NCBI GenBank assembly: GCA_022824365.1
Contig: JAJEAA010000003.1
Coordinates: forward strand, 1-43,230
DNA length: 43,230 bases
Direction of reading: 5' to 3'
Source: Anaerolineae bacterium
Lineage (GTDB): Bacteria > Chloroflexota > Anaerolineae > Aggregatilineales > Phototrophicaceae
In this document: piece after piece, positions 24,148 through 31,957 of the stretch
Numbering within the stretch: the stretch's first letter is position 1
Layout: each line of letters begins with the position of its first letter
The notes under the pieces: model-generated
What the model was told of the DNA's origin: nothing
Seen by the model: the letters and a program-made list of their open reading frames with translations, nothing else
Database searches by the model: none
Program-made: the position numbers and the translations under genes

Positions 24148-24180
24148 CCTCTGTGTCCTCTGTGCTCTCTGTGGTTAAAT
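24148..24180. repeat. CTCTGTG-type dispersed repeat
   Basis: CCTCTGTGTCCTCTGTGCTC followed by TCTGTGGTTAAAT is internally repetitive (CTCTGTG about every nine bases). I recall similar strings as intergenic repeats in many environmental genomes. It sits between the HtrA-like and RidA genes. Confidence 0.55.
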
Positions 24181-24215
24181 CGTGTGACGACTATACATTC
24201 AAGAAAGGACGTCAC

Positions 24216-24701
24216 ATGCAGATCGAAGGCAAATTACGGGATATGGGCTTGACGTTGCCGCCGCCGATCAAAGCGCCGCCCGGCATCGTCTTGCCCTTCT
24301 CTTTCGTTCGCGTCCACGCCGGCATCGCCTACATCTCCGGCCATGGACCGCAAAACGCGGACGGCTCAGTTGCCGGTCCCTTCGGCAGAGTCGGCGTCGA
24401 TGTCAGCATCGAGCAGGGCTACGAGGCGGCAAAAGCGGTTGCGCTATCCATGCTCGGCAGCCTGAAACGCGAACTCGGCGATCTCGACCGCGTGTCCGCC
24501 TGGCTGCGGCTTCATGGCATGGTCAATTGCGGGCCCGATTTCGCGGCGCAGCCGGCTGTCATCAACGGCTGCTCCGATCTCATCCTGGCGCTTTACGGTC
24601 CCGAACGCGGCGCCCACGCCCGCTCAGCCATCGGCATGGCCTCCCTGCCATTTAATATGTGCGTCGAAATCGAAGCCGCCGTCGCCATCGATTCGCGCTG
24701 A
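24216..24701 (+). CDS. RidA / YjgF family protein
   Basis: A 161-residue protein of the YjgF-like group with a long N terminus (LRDMGLTLPPPIKAPPGIVLPFSFVRVHAGIAYISGHGP). The key Arg survives in ARSAIGMASLPFNMCVEIEAAVA, as in enamine/imine deaminases that detoxify 2-aminoacrylate, though the gene could belong to a subgroup with another hydrolase role. AAAGGA seven bases upstream fixes ATG 24216; the longer frame from 24153 translates a repeat. It converges on hyuA, a common genomic association for RidA-like genes in amino-acid and hydantoin catabolism. Confidence 0.88.
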   Translation: MQIEGKLRDMGLTLPPPIKAPPGIVLPFSFVRVHAGIAYISGHGPQNADGSVAGPFGRVGVDVSIEQGYEAAKAVALSMLGSLKRELGDLDRVSAWLRLHGMVNCGPDFAAQPAVINGCSDLILALYGPERGAHARSAIGMASLPFNMCVEIEAAVAIDSR

Positions 24702-24726
24702 CGCCAACGGCGAAATTCACCTCCGT

Positions 24727-26706
24727 TCAGACGCGCTCCAGCAGCAGATTCATGTACCCGTCCACCTGCCCGCGCCAGCCGGACGGCACATAGGTCGTGC
24801 TGTCCATTTGAAAGACCAGCGCCTCGCCCTCGAACATTGCGCCGGCCTTCAGTTCATCGCGCTCATACATCTTGATGGCGCCGTCGATTGGCGACAACTT
24901 CTCGCCAAAAGATTCGGCCGCATGCGGCTCAACCGCCACCGCGTCTAGGCCCGGCTTGTCGACGCTTCCCAAGCCCTGCGCCCGTATATTGATAATCTCC
25001 ACATTCCGCCAGCGCATGGCATGCCCGTAGCTGCGTTCGTGCTCGGCGTGGAAAGCCTGAGCCGCCGCGTCGCCAAAGGGGATATTCAGTTCATAAGCCT
25101 GCCCCTCATAACGCATGTCCAGGCTGACGATGAAGCGCATCTCATCGTCCCGGATCCCTTCCCGTTCCAGTTCCGCCCGCGCCAGATCCAGCAATTCGCG
25201 CCGAATGTCTTTCAGAGCGGCGATCGCGTCCTCATCGGCGCGGCGCATCACCGAACGGCTGTATTCCACCGCCACATCCGCCAATAACAAGCCCAGCGCG
25301 CAAAGCACACCTGGCGCCGGCGGTACAAGCACTCGCGGTATCTCCAGCCGGTCGGCCGCCGCGCAGGCATGAAGGGGTCCCGCGCCGCCAAAAGCGACCA
25401 AGGTGAAGTCACGCGGATCATAGCCCCGCGCAATCGACACATGCCGTATTGCCCGGTCGATATTGACCGCCGCGATATCGATAACGCCCTGCGCCGCCTC
25501 GATTATCGTTAAGCCGGCTGCCCGCGCCAGTTCCTCAAGCGCCCGCTCGCCCGCCGCGAGGTCCAGCGCCATGTTGCCGCCGAGGAAGCGCTCGCTATCC
25601 AGCCGCCCCAAAATCGCGTTGGCATCGCTAAGCGTCACTTGCTCGCCGCCCAGCCCATAAACCGCTGGACCCGGGTTTGCGCCCGCCGATTCCGGACCCA
25701 CGCGCAGCGCGCCGCCGGCATCCACACGCGCGACCGACCCGCCGCCCGCGCCGATCGTCTCAATATCCAGCATCCGCACACGCAGCGGCAAGCCATCAAT
25801 CGATGATTCCGGCCGCGGCTGCGGCTCGCCCGCCACCAGCGCCACATCCGTTGATGTTCCGCCCATATCCAGCGTGATGATCTTCTCGTGACCGGCCAAA
25901 CGCGCCAAATGAAAAGCCCCCATCACGCCGGCCGCGGGCCCGCTAAGCGCCGTATGGATCGCGCCCTCGCGGATCCGCCGCGCCCGCATCACGCCGCCAT
26001 CGGACTTCATGATCCGCAAGGAGGTCGCCGCCGGCAGCGCCTCTTCCAGCTTGCCGATATAGCGGGACATGACAGGCCGCACATAGGCTTCCAGCGCGAC
26101 CGTGCTCGCCCGCTCATACTCGCGGAATTCCGGCAGGACCGCCGATGACAGCACCACCTGCCAATCTTCACCGACGATGCCGCGCTCGAGGATTCGCTGT
26201 TTGATCGCTTGTTCGTGCGCCGCGTTGACATAGCTGAAGAGCAGGCAGACCGCAATCGCGTCAACCTCAGCGCGCGCCACTTGGTCCAACACCGTATCCA
26301 GCCCGGCTAATTCCAGCGGCATCAATACCTCGCCGCGAAAATCCAGCCGTTCCTCCACCTGATAGCAGCGCTCGCGCGGGATCAGGGGCGGCGGAATCCG
26401 CGGATGAATTTCGTAAAGCACGGGCCGGTCTTGCCGGCCGATGAAGAGCAAATCACGAAAACCGGCTGTCGTGATCAGCGCTGTTCTTGCGCCCTTGCGC
26501 TCTAAAATCGCGTTGGTGGCTACAGTTGATCCATGCGCCACTTGCGCCAGCGCCGCCAAACCGCCCGGCGTGATCGCTTCCAAACCAGCCAGCATCGAAG
26601 TCTCCGGCTGCCCCGGATTGCTCAGCAGCTTGTGAATCTTCAGTCGCCCGCTGTCGCTCAGCACAAGATCGGTAAAGGTGCCGCCAATATCCACACCCGC
26701 TCGCAT
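24727..26706 (-). CDS. hyuA: Hydantoinase/oxoprolinase subunit A
   Basis: A 659-residue subunit of an ATP-dependent hydantoinase / 5-oxoprolinase-type enzyme. ATG 26706 gives MRAGVDIGGTFTDLVL, with the actin-like ATPase loop DIGGTFTDLV at the N terminus. Further ASKHA motifs are LITTAGFRDLLFIGRQDRP, LSGPAAGVMGA, ITLDMGGTSTDVAL, ETIGAGGGSVARVDAGGALRVGPESAGANPGPAVYG and LVAFGGAGPLHACAAADRL. It would open a five-membered imide or lactam ring with ATP; the substrate could be a hydantoin, oxoproline or acetone-type compound. Its usual partner HyuB is encoded 1.8 kb upstream on the same strand instead of adjacent. Confidence 0.93.
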   Translation of the reverse strand: MRAGVDIGGTFTDLVLSDSGRLKIHKLLSNPGQPETSMLAGLEAITPGGLAALAQVAHGSTVATNAILERKGARTALITTAGFRDLLFIGRQDRPVLYEIHPRIPPPLIPRERCYQVEERLDFRGEVLMPLELAGLDTVLDQVARAEVDAIAVCLLFSYVNAAHEQAIKQRILERGIVGEDWQVVLSSAVLPEFREYERASTVALEAYVRPVMSRYIGKLEEALPAATSLRIMKSDGGVMRARRIREGAIHTALSGPAAGVMGAFHLARLAGHEKIITLDMGGTSTDVALVAGEPQPRPESSIDGLPLRVRMLDIETIGAGGGSVARVDAGGALRVGPESAGANPGPAVYGLGGEQVTLSDANAILGRLDSERFLGGNMALDLAAGERALEELARAAGLTIIEAAQGVIDIAAVNIDRAIRHVSIARGYDPRDFTLVAFGGAGPLHACAAADRLEIPRVLVPPAPGVLCALGLLLADVAVEYSRSVMRRADEDAIAALKDIRRELLDLARAELEREGIRDDEMRFIVSLDMRYEGQAYELNIPFGDAAAQAFHAEHERSYGHAMRWRNVEIINIRAQGLGSVDKPGLDAVAVEPHAAESFGEKLSPIDGAIKMYERDELKAGAMFEGEALVFQMDSTTYVPSGWRGQVDGYMNLLLERV

Positions 26707-26868
26707 CAAACCCGCCTTTCAATGTCCAGGCCTCGTTTCACATACCAGCCCATCATACCATCTGCCAGCCCGATGTACTGTCCTCGACCGCTTTGACATC
26801 CGTCGCCTGACTCGCCGAAAAATGATCTTTGCATCCTTTGCGCCTTCCTGCATTTGTGTTGATGCGTG

Positions 26869-26902
26869 TTCGGCGGAATCGCCAATACATCGCTTACATT
26901 CC
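26869..26902. repeat. Degenerate GGGCGAC-family repeat upstream of hsp20
   Basis: TTCGGCGGAATCGCCAATAC followed by ATCGCTTACATT resembles the unit TTCGGGCGACCTGATACATC + GCCCCTACATT at 15538-15568, with several substitutions. The surrounding 26707-26994 gap otherwise shows no gene. Confidence 0.45.
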
Positions 26903-26994
26903 TCATTGACGCTTCTTACATGCCGTTAGCAATCTTCATATACCGTCATCGTATCCTGTAATCGTATCGAGACAGTACGCAAAGGAGACAAGAA

Positions 26995-27429
26995 ATGATG
27001 ATCCGTACTCGCAGTCCCTACTTCCGTCTGGTTGACGACTTGCTGAACGATGCCCGTCCCTGGCTGACCGGCGGCTCGGAAGCGCGCGATTTCGGTCTGG
27101 CCCTCGATGTTGAAGAGACGCCGCAGGCTTACACCGTGCGCGCCAACCTGCCCGGCATCAACCAGGACGACATCAGCGTCAACATCCACGAGGACGTCCT
27201 GACGATCAGCGGCGAAAGCGTCGCCGAGAACCGCGCCGAAGAGGGCAAGACGCTGATCCGCGAACGCCGCTTCGGCAAGTTCAGCCGCAGCTTGCGCTTC
27301 CCCGCCGTCGTCAACGGCGATGCCGTCGAAGCCAACTTTGAGAACGGCGTGCTCAGCATCACTCTGCCCAAAGCCGATCACGTCCAGCCGCGGCAGATCC
27401 CGGTCAAGGTCGCCAGCAACGACAGCTAA
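26995..27429 (+). CDS. Small heat shock protein Hsp20 / alpha-crystallin family
   Basis: A 144-residue ATP-independent holdase. GGAG seven bases upstream supports ATG 26995; a second ATG follows directly. N-terminal arm MMIRTRSPYFRLVDDLLND, then the alpha-crystallin domain (ALDVEETPQAYTVRANLPGINQDDISVNIHEDVLTISGE, RERRFGKFSRSLRFPAVVNGDAVEANFENGVLSITLPK), and a C-terminal tail RQIPVKVA with the I-x-V-type anchoring motif. It binds unfolding proteins during heat stress. No CIRCE element and no sigma-32-like promoter was recognised. It lies antisense between hyuB and hyuA and has its own terminator. Confidence 0.95.
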   Translation: MMIRTRSPYFRLVDDLLNDARPWLTGGSEARDFGLALDVEETPQAYTVRANLPGINQDDISVNIHEDVLTISGESVAENRAEEGKTLIRERRFGKFSRSLRFPAVVNGDAVEANFENGVLSITLPKADHVQPRQIPVKVASNDS

Positions 27430-27450
27430 GCCGAGGGACCAATCAATAAG

Positions 27451-27484
27451 AGAGCGGTGGATATACGTCCATCGCTCTTTTCAT
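27451..27484 (+). terminator. Rho-independent terminator of hsp20
   Basis: AGAGCGGTGGA (27451-27461) pairs with TCCATCGCTCT (27468-27478), eleven pairs with one G-T, around a six-base loop, followed by TTTTC. It starts 21 bases after the hsp20 stop. Confidence 0.85.
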
Positions 27485-27513
27485 TTCACCAACTGGTCAA
27501 GCAGCACATCAAT

Positions 27514-27540
27514 GTAGAGGCGTCCTTGGGTCGCCCCTAC
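27514..27540. repeat. GGGCGAC-family palindromic repeat
   Basis: GTAGAGGCG (27514-27522) faces CGCCCCTAC (27532-27540) with one mismatch, the same core plus CTAC tail as the other family members, here with both flanks of the palindrome preserved. Confidence 0.75.
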
Positions 27541-27574
27541 AAGGCTTGTCCAGTACTTGGTCAAAGCTATCGCT

Positions 27575-27645
27575 TTTTTCTACCCCATCCCCCGCCCCCT
27601 TCCCCGAACCACCATGGAAGCGGAGCGACACTGGGGGGATTGGCG
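27575..27645. repeat. CCCCATCCCCC element, copy 1
   Basis: Begins TTTTCTACCCCATCCCCCGC, like copy 2 at 27775; its later part (CGGAGCGACACTGGGGGGAT) is C/G inverted relative to the start, consistent with a long imperfect hairpin. Confidence 0.55.
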
Positions 27646-27774
27646 CGCCTTCAAGGTCGGAAACAGCCCGCAGTTATCCAGCTTAAAACGCCGCTAAAAC
27701 TCCTGAAAACGCCGGAAAATTTACCGCTGTATCCATACAGTATGTATATAGCATCAGGGGGTAGCGGACATGTT

Positions 27775-27875
27775 TTCTACCCCATCCCCCGGCCCCTCTC
27801 CTGCCATCTCTAGTGGCGCGTAGACACAGCCACTTCTGGCGGGCATCCAGCAAGCTAGGGAAGGGGAGCGCTCCT
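27775..27875. repeat. CCCCATCCCCC / CTCTAGTGGCGCG element, copy 2
   Basis: Starts TTCTACCCCATCCCCCGGCC, contains GCCATCTCTAGTGGCGCG (27803-27820, identical in copy 3) and GTAGACA, and ends AGGGAAGGGGAGCG, roughly complementary to its CCCCTCTCCT start. Confidence 0.65.
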
Positions 27876-28019
27876 TGAGGAGTTGTTTTTCTCACGGCTA
27901 ACCTGGAACTACTGAGTTTTATATTTGCCAGCGAGGTTATCGGGCAGTCGGCATAGAGCCGCTCCCAGAGAGTATTTGTTTTCAGTTTGTTTATTGCCCG
28001 AAACGGACAAAGTCGGACA

Positions 28020-28058
28020 CTGGAAAATGCTTTTCGGACAGAAGACGCGGTTTTCCAG
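28020..28058. repeat. Inverted repeat CTGGAAAA / TTTTCCAG
   Basis: An eight-base perfect inverted repeat (28020-28027 and 28051-28058) with a 23-base loop, surrounded by repeated CGGACA-type words. No function assigned. Confidence 0.4.
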
Positions 28059-28280
28059 GCGAAATGGACAAAAGGCAGGCGGCGGCCGGTATGATTTTGG
28101 TATGCTGGCGCAGAGGCGCAAGCGCTTGCATCGCGGGAGTCTAGCGACAGAGCCGGGATAGAGAGCGAGTTTACGGCGGAGGGCATCGGTTGGGCGCCGC
28201 AATTGAGAGCCTGCGATGATTGATCCATAGAGGGAGTGTATCATGATATTGCGCCGAGCGAAAGAACAAATGTGCGATAT

Positions 28281-28370
28281 TTTCTGCTCCTTTCCCGCCA
28301 TCTCTAGTGGCGCGCAGGTCGCGTAGACAGCACCAGGCCACCGACATAGCACTCCGGGAGGGGGAGCTAA
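28281..28370. repeat. CTCTAGTGGCGCG element, copy 3
   Basis: Carries the 18-base GCCATCTCTAGTGGCGCG (28297-28314) identical to copy 2, then GTAGACAGCACCAG and a closing GGGAGGGGGAGC that can pair with the CTCCTTTCCC start. Confidence 0.65.
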
Positions 28371-28492
28371 TTTGGCGAGAGTCGTAGTTTTTCGTTGAGC
28401 GTCGCAAGGACCTTGCCTTCAATCAGTAATTTTCGGAGATTTTTGAGTGTGCTTTACGTAAGATCTGCCATAGCGGAATCATCAATTTTCAT

Positions 28493-30061
28493 TCAATCGC
28501 GCGCTTGTTCCCGCCCCCAGCCGCCACCGCCCGGCGTCTCGATCAACACCCGATCGCCCGCCGCCAGCGCCGCGCTATACTTCCCGCCCACGGCTTCGGA
28601 GCGTCCGTCCCGAATCACCGTGTTCAGGCCGCGTTCGCCCGGCGCCCCGCCCTTGAGGCCATAGGGGGCGCGCAAGCGTCTCTCGCTGTTCAGCGTCACC
28701 GTCGCCGGGACCAGCAGCTCATACTCGCGCAGGATGCCATCGCCGCCGCGATGTCGGCCGCCGCCGCCGCTGCCGTCACGCAGTTGATAGCGCAGCACCC
28801 GCAGCGGCAGGCTGTACTCCAGCGCTTCGACCGGCGTGTTCAGCGTGTTGGTCATGTGGCAATGCCGGCCCGACAAACCGGAACCTCGGCTCGAGGCGCC
28901 GTGCCCGCCGCCGATCGTCTCGTAATAGACGAACTGCTCATCGCCGACCGCGCCGCCGAGGGCGACATTGTTCATCGTCCCTTGCGATGCCGCTGGCAGC
29001 AACTCGGGCATAGCTTGCGCCAGCGCGCCCAGGACGGTATCGACGATGCGCTGGCTGGTCTCGGTATTGCCCACCACCACCGCCGCGGGAAAGCGCGGAT
29101 TCAAGACGCTGCCCGCGGGCGTGACCACCTCGACCGGCTGAAAGCAGCCGTGGTTCACTGGAATGTCCTCATCCGCCAGCAGGCGCACGCAATACCAGGC
29201 GGCCGAGCGCACGATCGCCGGGACCGCGTTCACATTGCCCGGCGCTTGAGGCGCGCTGCCGGCGAAGTCCACGCGCATGGCCGCGCCATCAACTTCAATC
29301 CGCGCTTGAATCGGAATCTCGAATTCCGCCTGCCCATCGCCTTCCATCGCGTCGCGGAATTGATAGACGCCGTCCGGAATGCGGGCGATGACGGCTTCGG
29401 TCATTTGCCGCGAATAGGTCAGCAGCGCGGCGGCATGCTCGGCTGTCGTCTCGACGCCATGCTCGATCATCATATCGGCGATGCGGCTCTCGCCGATGCG
29501 ATGGGCTGCCAGTTGCGCCTCCAAATCGCCGATCCGCTCCTGCGGATTGCGGCTGTTGGCCACGATCAGCGCCAGCGCGCCTTCGTTCATCCAGCCGCTG
29601 AGCTTGAGTTTGAGCGGCGGAATGATGATGCCTTCTTGATAAAGCTCGGTGCTCAGCGGCGCCGAACCCGGCGTCATGCCGCCGACATCAGCGTGATGCG
29701 CCCGGCTCGCCACAAAATAGCTCAGCTCGCCGCCAGCGAAGATCGGCGAAATCATGGTGATATCGGGCAAGTGCGTGCCGCCGTGGTAGGGATCGTTGAG
29801 CACGACCACATCGCCGGGGAAGAACTCCTCGAACTCGGCGACAGCCGCCGCTACCGATGCGGGCATGCTGCCCAGATGCACCGGTATATGCGCTGCCTGC
29901 GCGATCATGCGCGCTTCGGCGTCGAATACGGCGCAGCTGAAATCCAGCCGCTCGCGGATATTCGGGCTGAAGCTGGCTCGCCGCAGCGCCAGGCCCATCT
30001 CCTCGGCCGCGGCCGCAAAGAGATTCTTGAAGACTTCCAAACTTATCGCATCTACTGGCAT
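28493..30061 (-). CDS. hyuB: Hydantoinase/oxoprolinase subunit B
   Basis: A 522-residue HyuB-type subunit. GGGAAGG precedes ATG 30061. The N terminus LEVFKNLFAAAAEEMGLALRRASFSPNIRERLDFSCAVFD is highly typical, as are HIPVHLGSMPASV, FFPGDVVVLNDPYHGGTHLPDITMISPIF, RAHHADVGGMTPGS and PPGNVNAVPAI-type text. The C-terminal HMTNTLNTPVEALEYSLPLRVLRYQLRDGSGGGGRHRGGDGI and ETPGGGGWG glycine-rich motifs close the family pattern. It works with HyuA in ATP-dependent ring opening. The normal hyuAB adjacency is broken by hsp20 and a repeat cluster, so balanced expression would need separate promoters or a long readthrough transcript. Confidence 0.94.
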   Translation of the reverse strand: MPVDAISLEVFKNLFAAAAEEMGLALRRASFSPNIRERLDFSCAVFDAEARMIAQAAHIPVHLGSMPASVAAAVAEFEEFFPGDVVVLNDPYHGGTHLPDITMISPIFAGGELSYFVASRAHHADVGGMTPGSAPLSTELYQEGIIIPPLKLKLSGWMNEGALALIVANSRNPQERIGDLEAQLAAHRIGESRIADMMIEHGVETTAEHAAALLTYSRQMTEAVIARIPDGVYQFRDAMEGDGQAEFEIPIQARIEVDGAAMRVDFAGSAPQAPGNVNAVPAIVRSAAWYCVRLLADEDIPVNHGCFQPVEVVTPAGSVLNPRFPAAVVVGNTETSQRIVDTVLGALAQAMPELLPAASQGTMNNVALGGAVGDEQFVYYETIGGGHGASSRGSGLSGRHCHMTNTLNTPVEALEYSLPLRVLRYQLRDGSGGGGRHRGGDGILREYELLVPATVTLNSERRLRAPYGLKGGAPGERGLNTVIRDGRSEAVGGKYSAALAAGDRVLIETPGGGGWGREQARD

Positions 30062-30207
30062 CTTGCCTTCCCTTGCCCTCGTGTCGTTTCCGAAACTAGC
30101 ACAGTTCGCGCCCGCTGCAAAGCCAGCGACCCTCGCCGATTCTAAGCCGAGGCACTATGATGCGGACGAGCGCATGACAGATAGTTGAAAAATCAGGGAA
30201 TATTCCA

Positions 30208-31329
30208 GTGAAAGTGTTGCTCTTCGCCAATGGCATTATCAGTCACGGCGCCATGATACAGCGCGCGCTGGCTGAGGTCGGCGCAGCCCGCATCGTTTGC
30301 GCGGATGGCGGGGCGCTGCATGCGCGGGAGCTGGGATTGAAGCCGCATACCATCATCGGCGATCTTGACTCGCTGACGCCGACGCAAGTCGCTGACTTCA
30401 AAGCGGCCGGCTGCCAGATCCTGGCGCATCCGGCGGAAAAGGACGAGACCGATCTGGAGTTGGCGCTGCTGCATTGCCGGGATATCGGGGCGGAAACCGT
30501 GACGATTCTCGGCGCCTTGGGCGGCCGCTTCGACCAGACAATCGCCAATCTGCTCCTGCTCACGTTGCCGGCTCTCAGCGCCATGCGCATCAGCCTGGTT
30601 GACGGCGAGCAGACGATTCGCGTATTGTCGCCGGGCGCGCATCGGCTGGACGGGCAGGCCGGCGACACGATTTCGCTCATCCCGCTAAGCGCCAGCGTTG
30701 ACGGCATCATCACGCGGGATCTGAAATATCCGCTGCGCGATGAATCCCTGAGACGGGGACCGGCGCGCGGCGTCAGCAATGTCATGCTGTCCGAGCGAGC
30801 CGAAGTAGGCTTCCGCCGGGGCGCGCTGCTGCTCGTGCGCACGATTGAACGCGCCCGCCAAATCACCGTCAGCAAGCGCGACGCCTTCGGGATTGAGCAA
30901 CTTTCATATCAGGGCGTACTGGTCATGCAGGACGAGACTTGCCTCTGCATTGACGCGAAATTCGCTCTGGCCGATCGCGACCTGGGTTATATCCAACTGC
31001 GCCGCGGCGACCAATTCCGCGAGTGGTTCTACAGCGATCGCTGGTACAACATCTTCCGCGTGAAAGATGTCGATAGTCTCGTCATCAAGGGTTGGTACTG
31101 CAATATTACGCGCCCGGCGCAGTTCGGGGCGGGGCAGGCAGCGGCGGAAGACCTGGCGCTGGATGTCTTTGTCTATCCCGATGGACGGACGTTATTGCTC
31201 GACGAAGCGGAGTTCGCCGAACTGAATTTGGCAGCGCATGAGCGGGAGAAAGCGTGGCAGGCGGTCGCGTCAATCAAAGCGCTGGTCGCCAAGCGCCTGC
31301 CACCATTTGATGAGATACGGGACGAGTGA
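30208..31329 (+). CDS. Thiamine pyrophosphokinase fused to a DUF402 domain
   Basis: A 373-residue two-domain protein starting at GTG 30208 (AGGGA nine bases upstream). Residues 1-210 match thiamine pyrophosphokinase (ThiN): ADGGALHARELGLKPHTIIGDLDSLT, HPAEKDETDLELAL, LGALGGRFDQTIANLLLL, and LIPLSASVDGIITRDLKYPL with the terminal GVSNVM / G-LLLV strand. It would make thiamine diphosphate from thiamine and ATP. Residues about 215-365 match DUF402, the FomD / nucleoside-diphosphatase-like fold: WYNIFRVKD, VIKGWYCNITRPAQF, LALDVFVYPDGRTLLLDEAEF. DUF402 enzymes bind metal through Asp/Glu and hydrolyse nucleotide-like diphosphates. The combination is unusual to me and may link thiamine diphosphate synthesis with a housecleaning hydrolase. 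Confidence 0.85.
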   Translation: MKVLLFANGIISHGAMIQRALAEVGAARIVCADGGALHARELGLKPHTIIGDLDSLTPTQVADFKAAGCQILAHPAEKDETDLELALLHCRDIGAETVTILGALGGRFDQTIANLLLLTLPALSAMRISLVDGEQTIRVLSPGAHRLDGQAGDTISLIPLSASVDGIITRDLKYPLRDESLRRGPARGVSNVMLSERAEVGFRRGALLLVRTIERARQITVSKRDAFGIEQLSYQGVLVMQDETCLCIDAKFALADRDLGYIQLRRGDQFREWFYSDRWYNIFRVKDVDSLVIKGWYCNITRPAQFGAGQAAAEDLALDVFVYPDGRTLLLDEAEFAELNLAAHEREKAWQAVASIKALVAKRLPPFDEIRDE

Positions 31330-31355
31330 TAGCGGTGACTATTCGTTTGCCGCGC

Positions 31356-31817
31356 TCACTCCAGGTCCGGGCGAATCACCAGGACAGGGACGTTGATATC
31401 GTGCATGACTTTATTGGCCACGCTGCCGAAGACCAGCCGCGCCAAGCCGGAATGACCGTGGGTGGTCATCACAACCATGTCGGCTTTTTCACCTTCGACA
31501 TACTCGATGATATGCTGCGCAACACCGACTGCGTCAATGATGTGCAAGCGGCAATCCACATTTTCCGCCCGCACTTCGTTGCGCAAACCAAGCAGATGCT
31601 GCTTGATCTCCTCCCGAATACGGTTGGCCAATTCGTATTCCCCGGCGATGGCCAGAGAATCGACAAATTCGTGCATAGGCGGCGTGAAAATGTGAAGCAG
31701 GATCACTTCGCCCCCGCCGATACGCGCGAAGTCAACGGCGTAAGGAATAGCGCGCTCGCTCCAGGCGGAACCATCGGTCGGCACCACAATCTTGTTTAAC
31801 GGACGGTGATGAAACAT
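31356..31817 (-). CDS. Universal stress protein (UspA family)
   Basis: A 153-residue cytoplasmic stress protein. ATG 31817 has GAGG six bases upstream; the longer frame starts in the promoter region. Motifs: first strand KIVVPTDGSAWSERAIPYAVDFAR, and the ATP-binding MVVMTTHGHSGLARLVFGSVANKVMHDINVPVLVIRP with the G-x2-G-x9-GS signature, so it probably binds ATP. The helical insert HEFVDSLAIAGEYELANRIREEIKQHL is of normal length. It converges on the ThiN-DUF402 gene and is divergent from the MFS gene. Confidence 0.93.
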   Translation of the reverse strand: MFHHRPLNKIVVPTDGSAWSERAIPYAVDFARIGGGEVILLHIFTPPMHEFVDSLAIAGEYELANRIREEIKQHLLGLRNEVRAENVDCRLHIIDAVGVAQHIIEYVEGEKADMVVMTTHGHSGLARLVFGSVANKVMHDINVPVLVIRPDLE

Positions 31818-31892
31818 TTGAACCTCACTCTCGCAGTCAACAATACTATTTTCAGTATAGCATAATTTCTTAGGCAACCTTCATGCCTGCTA

Positions 31893-31920
31893 TTGACTAA
31901 ATCGACATAAGCCGTATAAT
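31893..31920 (+). promoter_or_regulatory. Sigma-70-type promoter of the MFS gene
   Basis: TTGACT (31893-31898) and TATAAT (31915-31920) with a 16-base spacer, 38 bases before the ATG at 31958. The best promoter match seen in the window. Confidence 0.75.
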
Positions 31921-31957
31921 CTTGCGGGGAAATCTGTAAAAATCTAAGTAATCATCT

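Larger units (their letters stand above)
27430..28492. other. Gene-free 1.06 kb region with several repeat types, between hsp20 and hyuB
   Basis: No open frame here shows recognisable protein motifs. It holds the hsp20 terminator, one GGGCGAC palindrome, three CCCCATCCCCC / CTCTAGTGGCGCG elements, CATAC-A-GTATG (about 27733-27743), the inverted repeat at 28020-28058 and a MITE-like end (27886-27913). It separates hyuB from hyuA. Confidence 0.7.

Noticed and set aside
28505..30145. 546-codon open frame antisense to hyuB
   Set aside because: Composition is Arg/Ala/His-rich as expected from the complement of hyuB; no domain motif.
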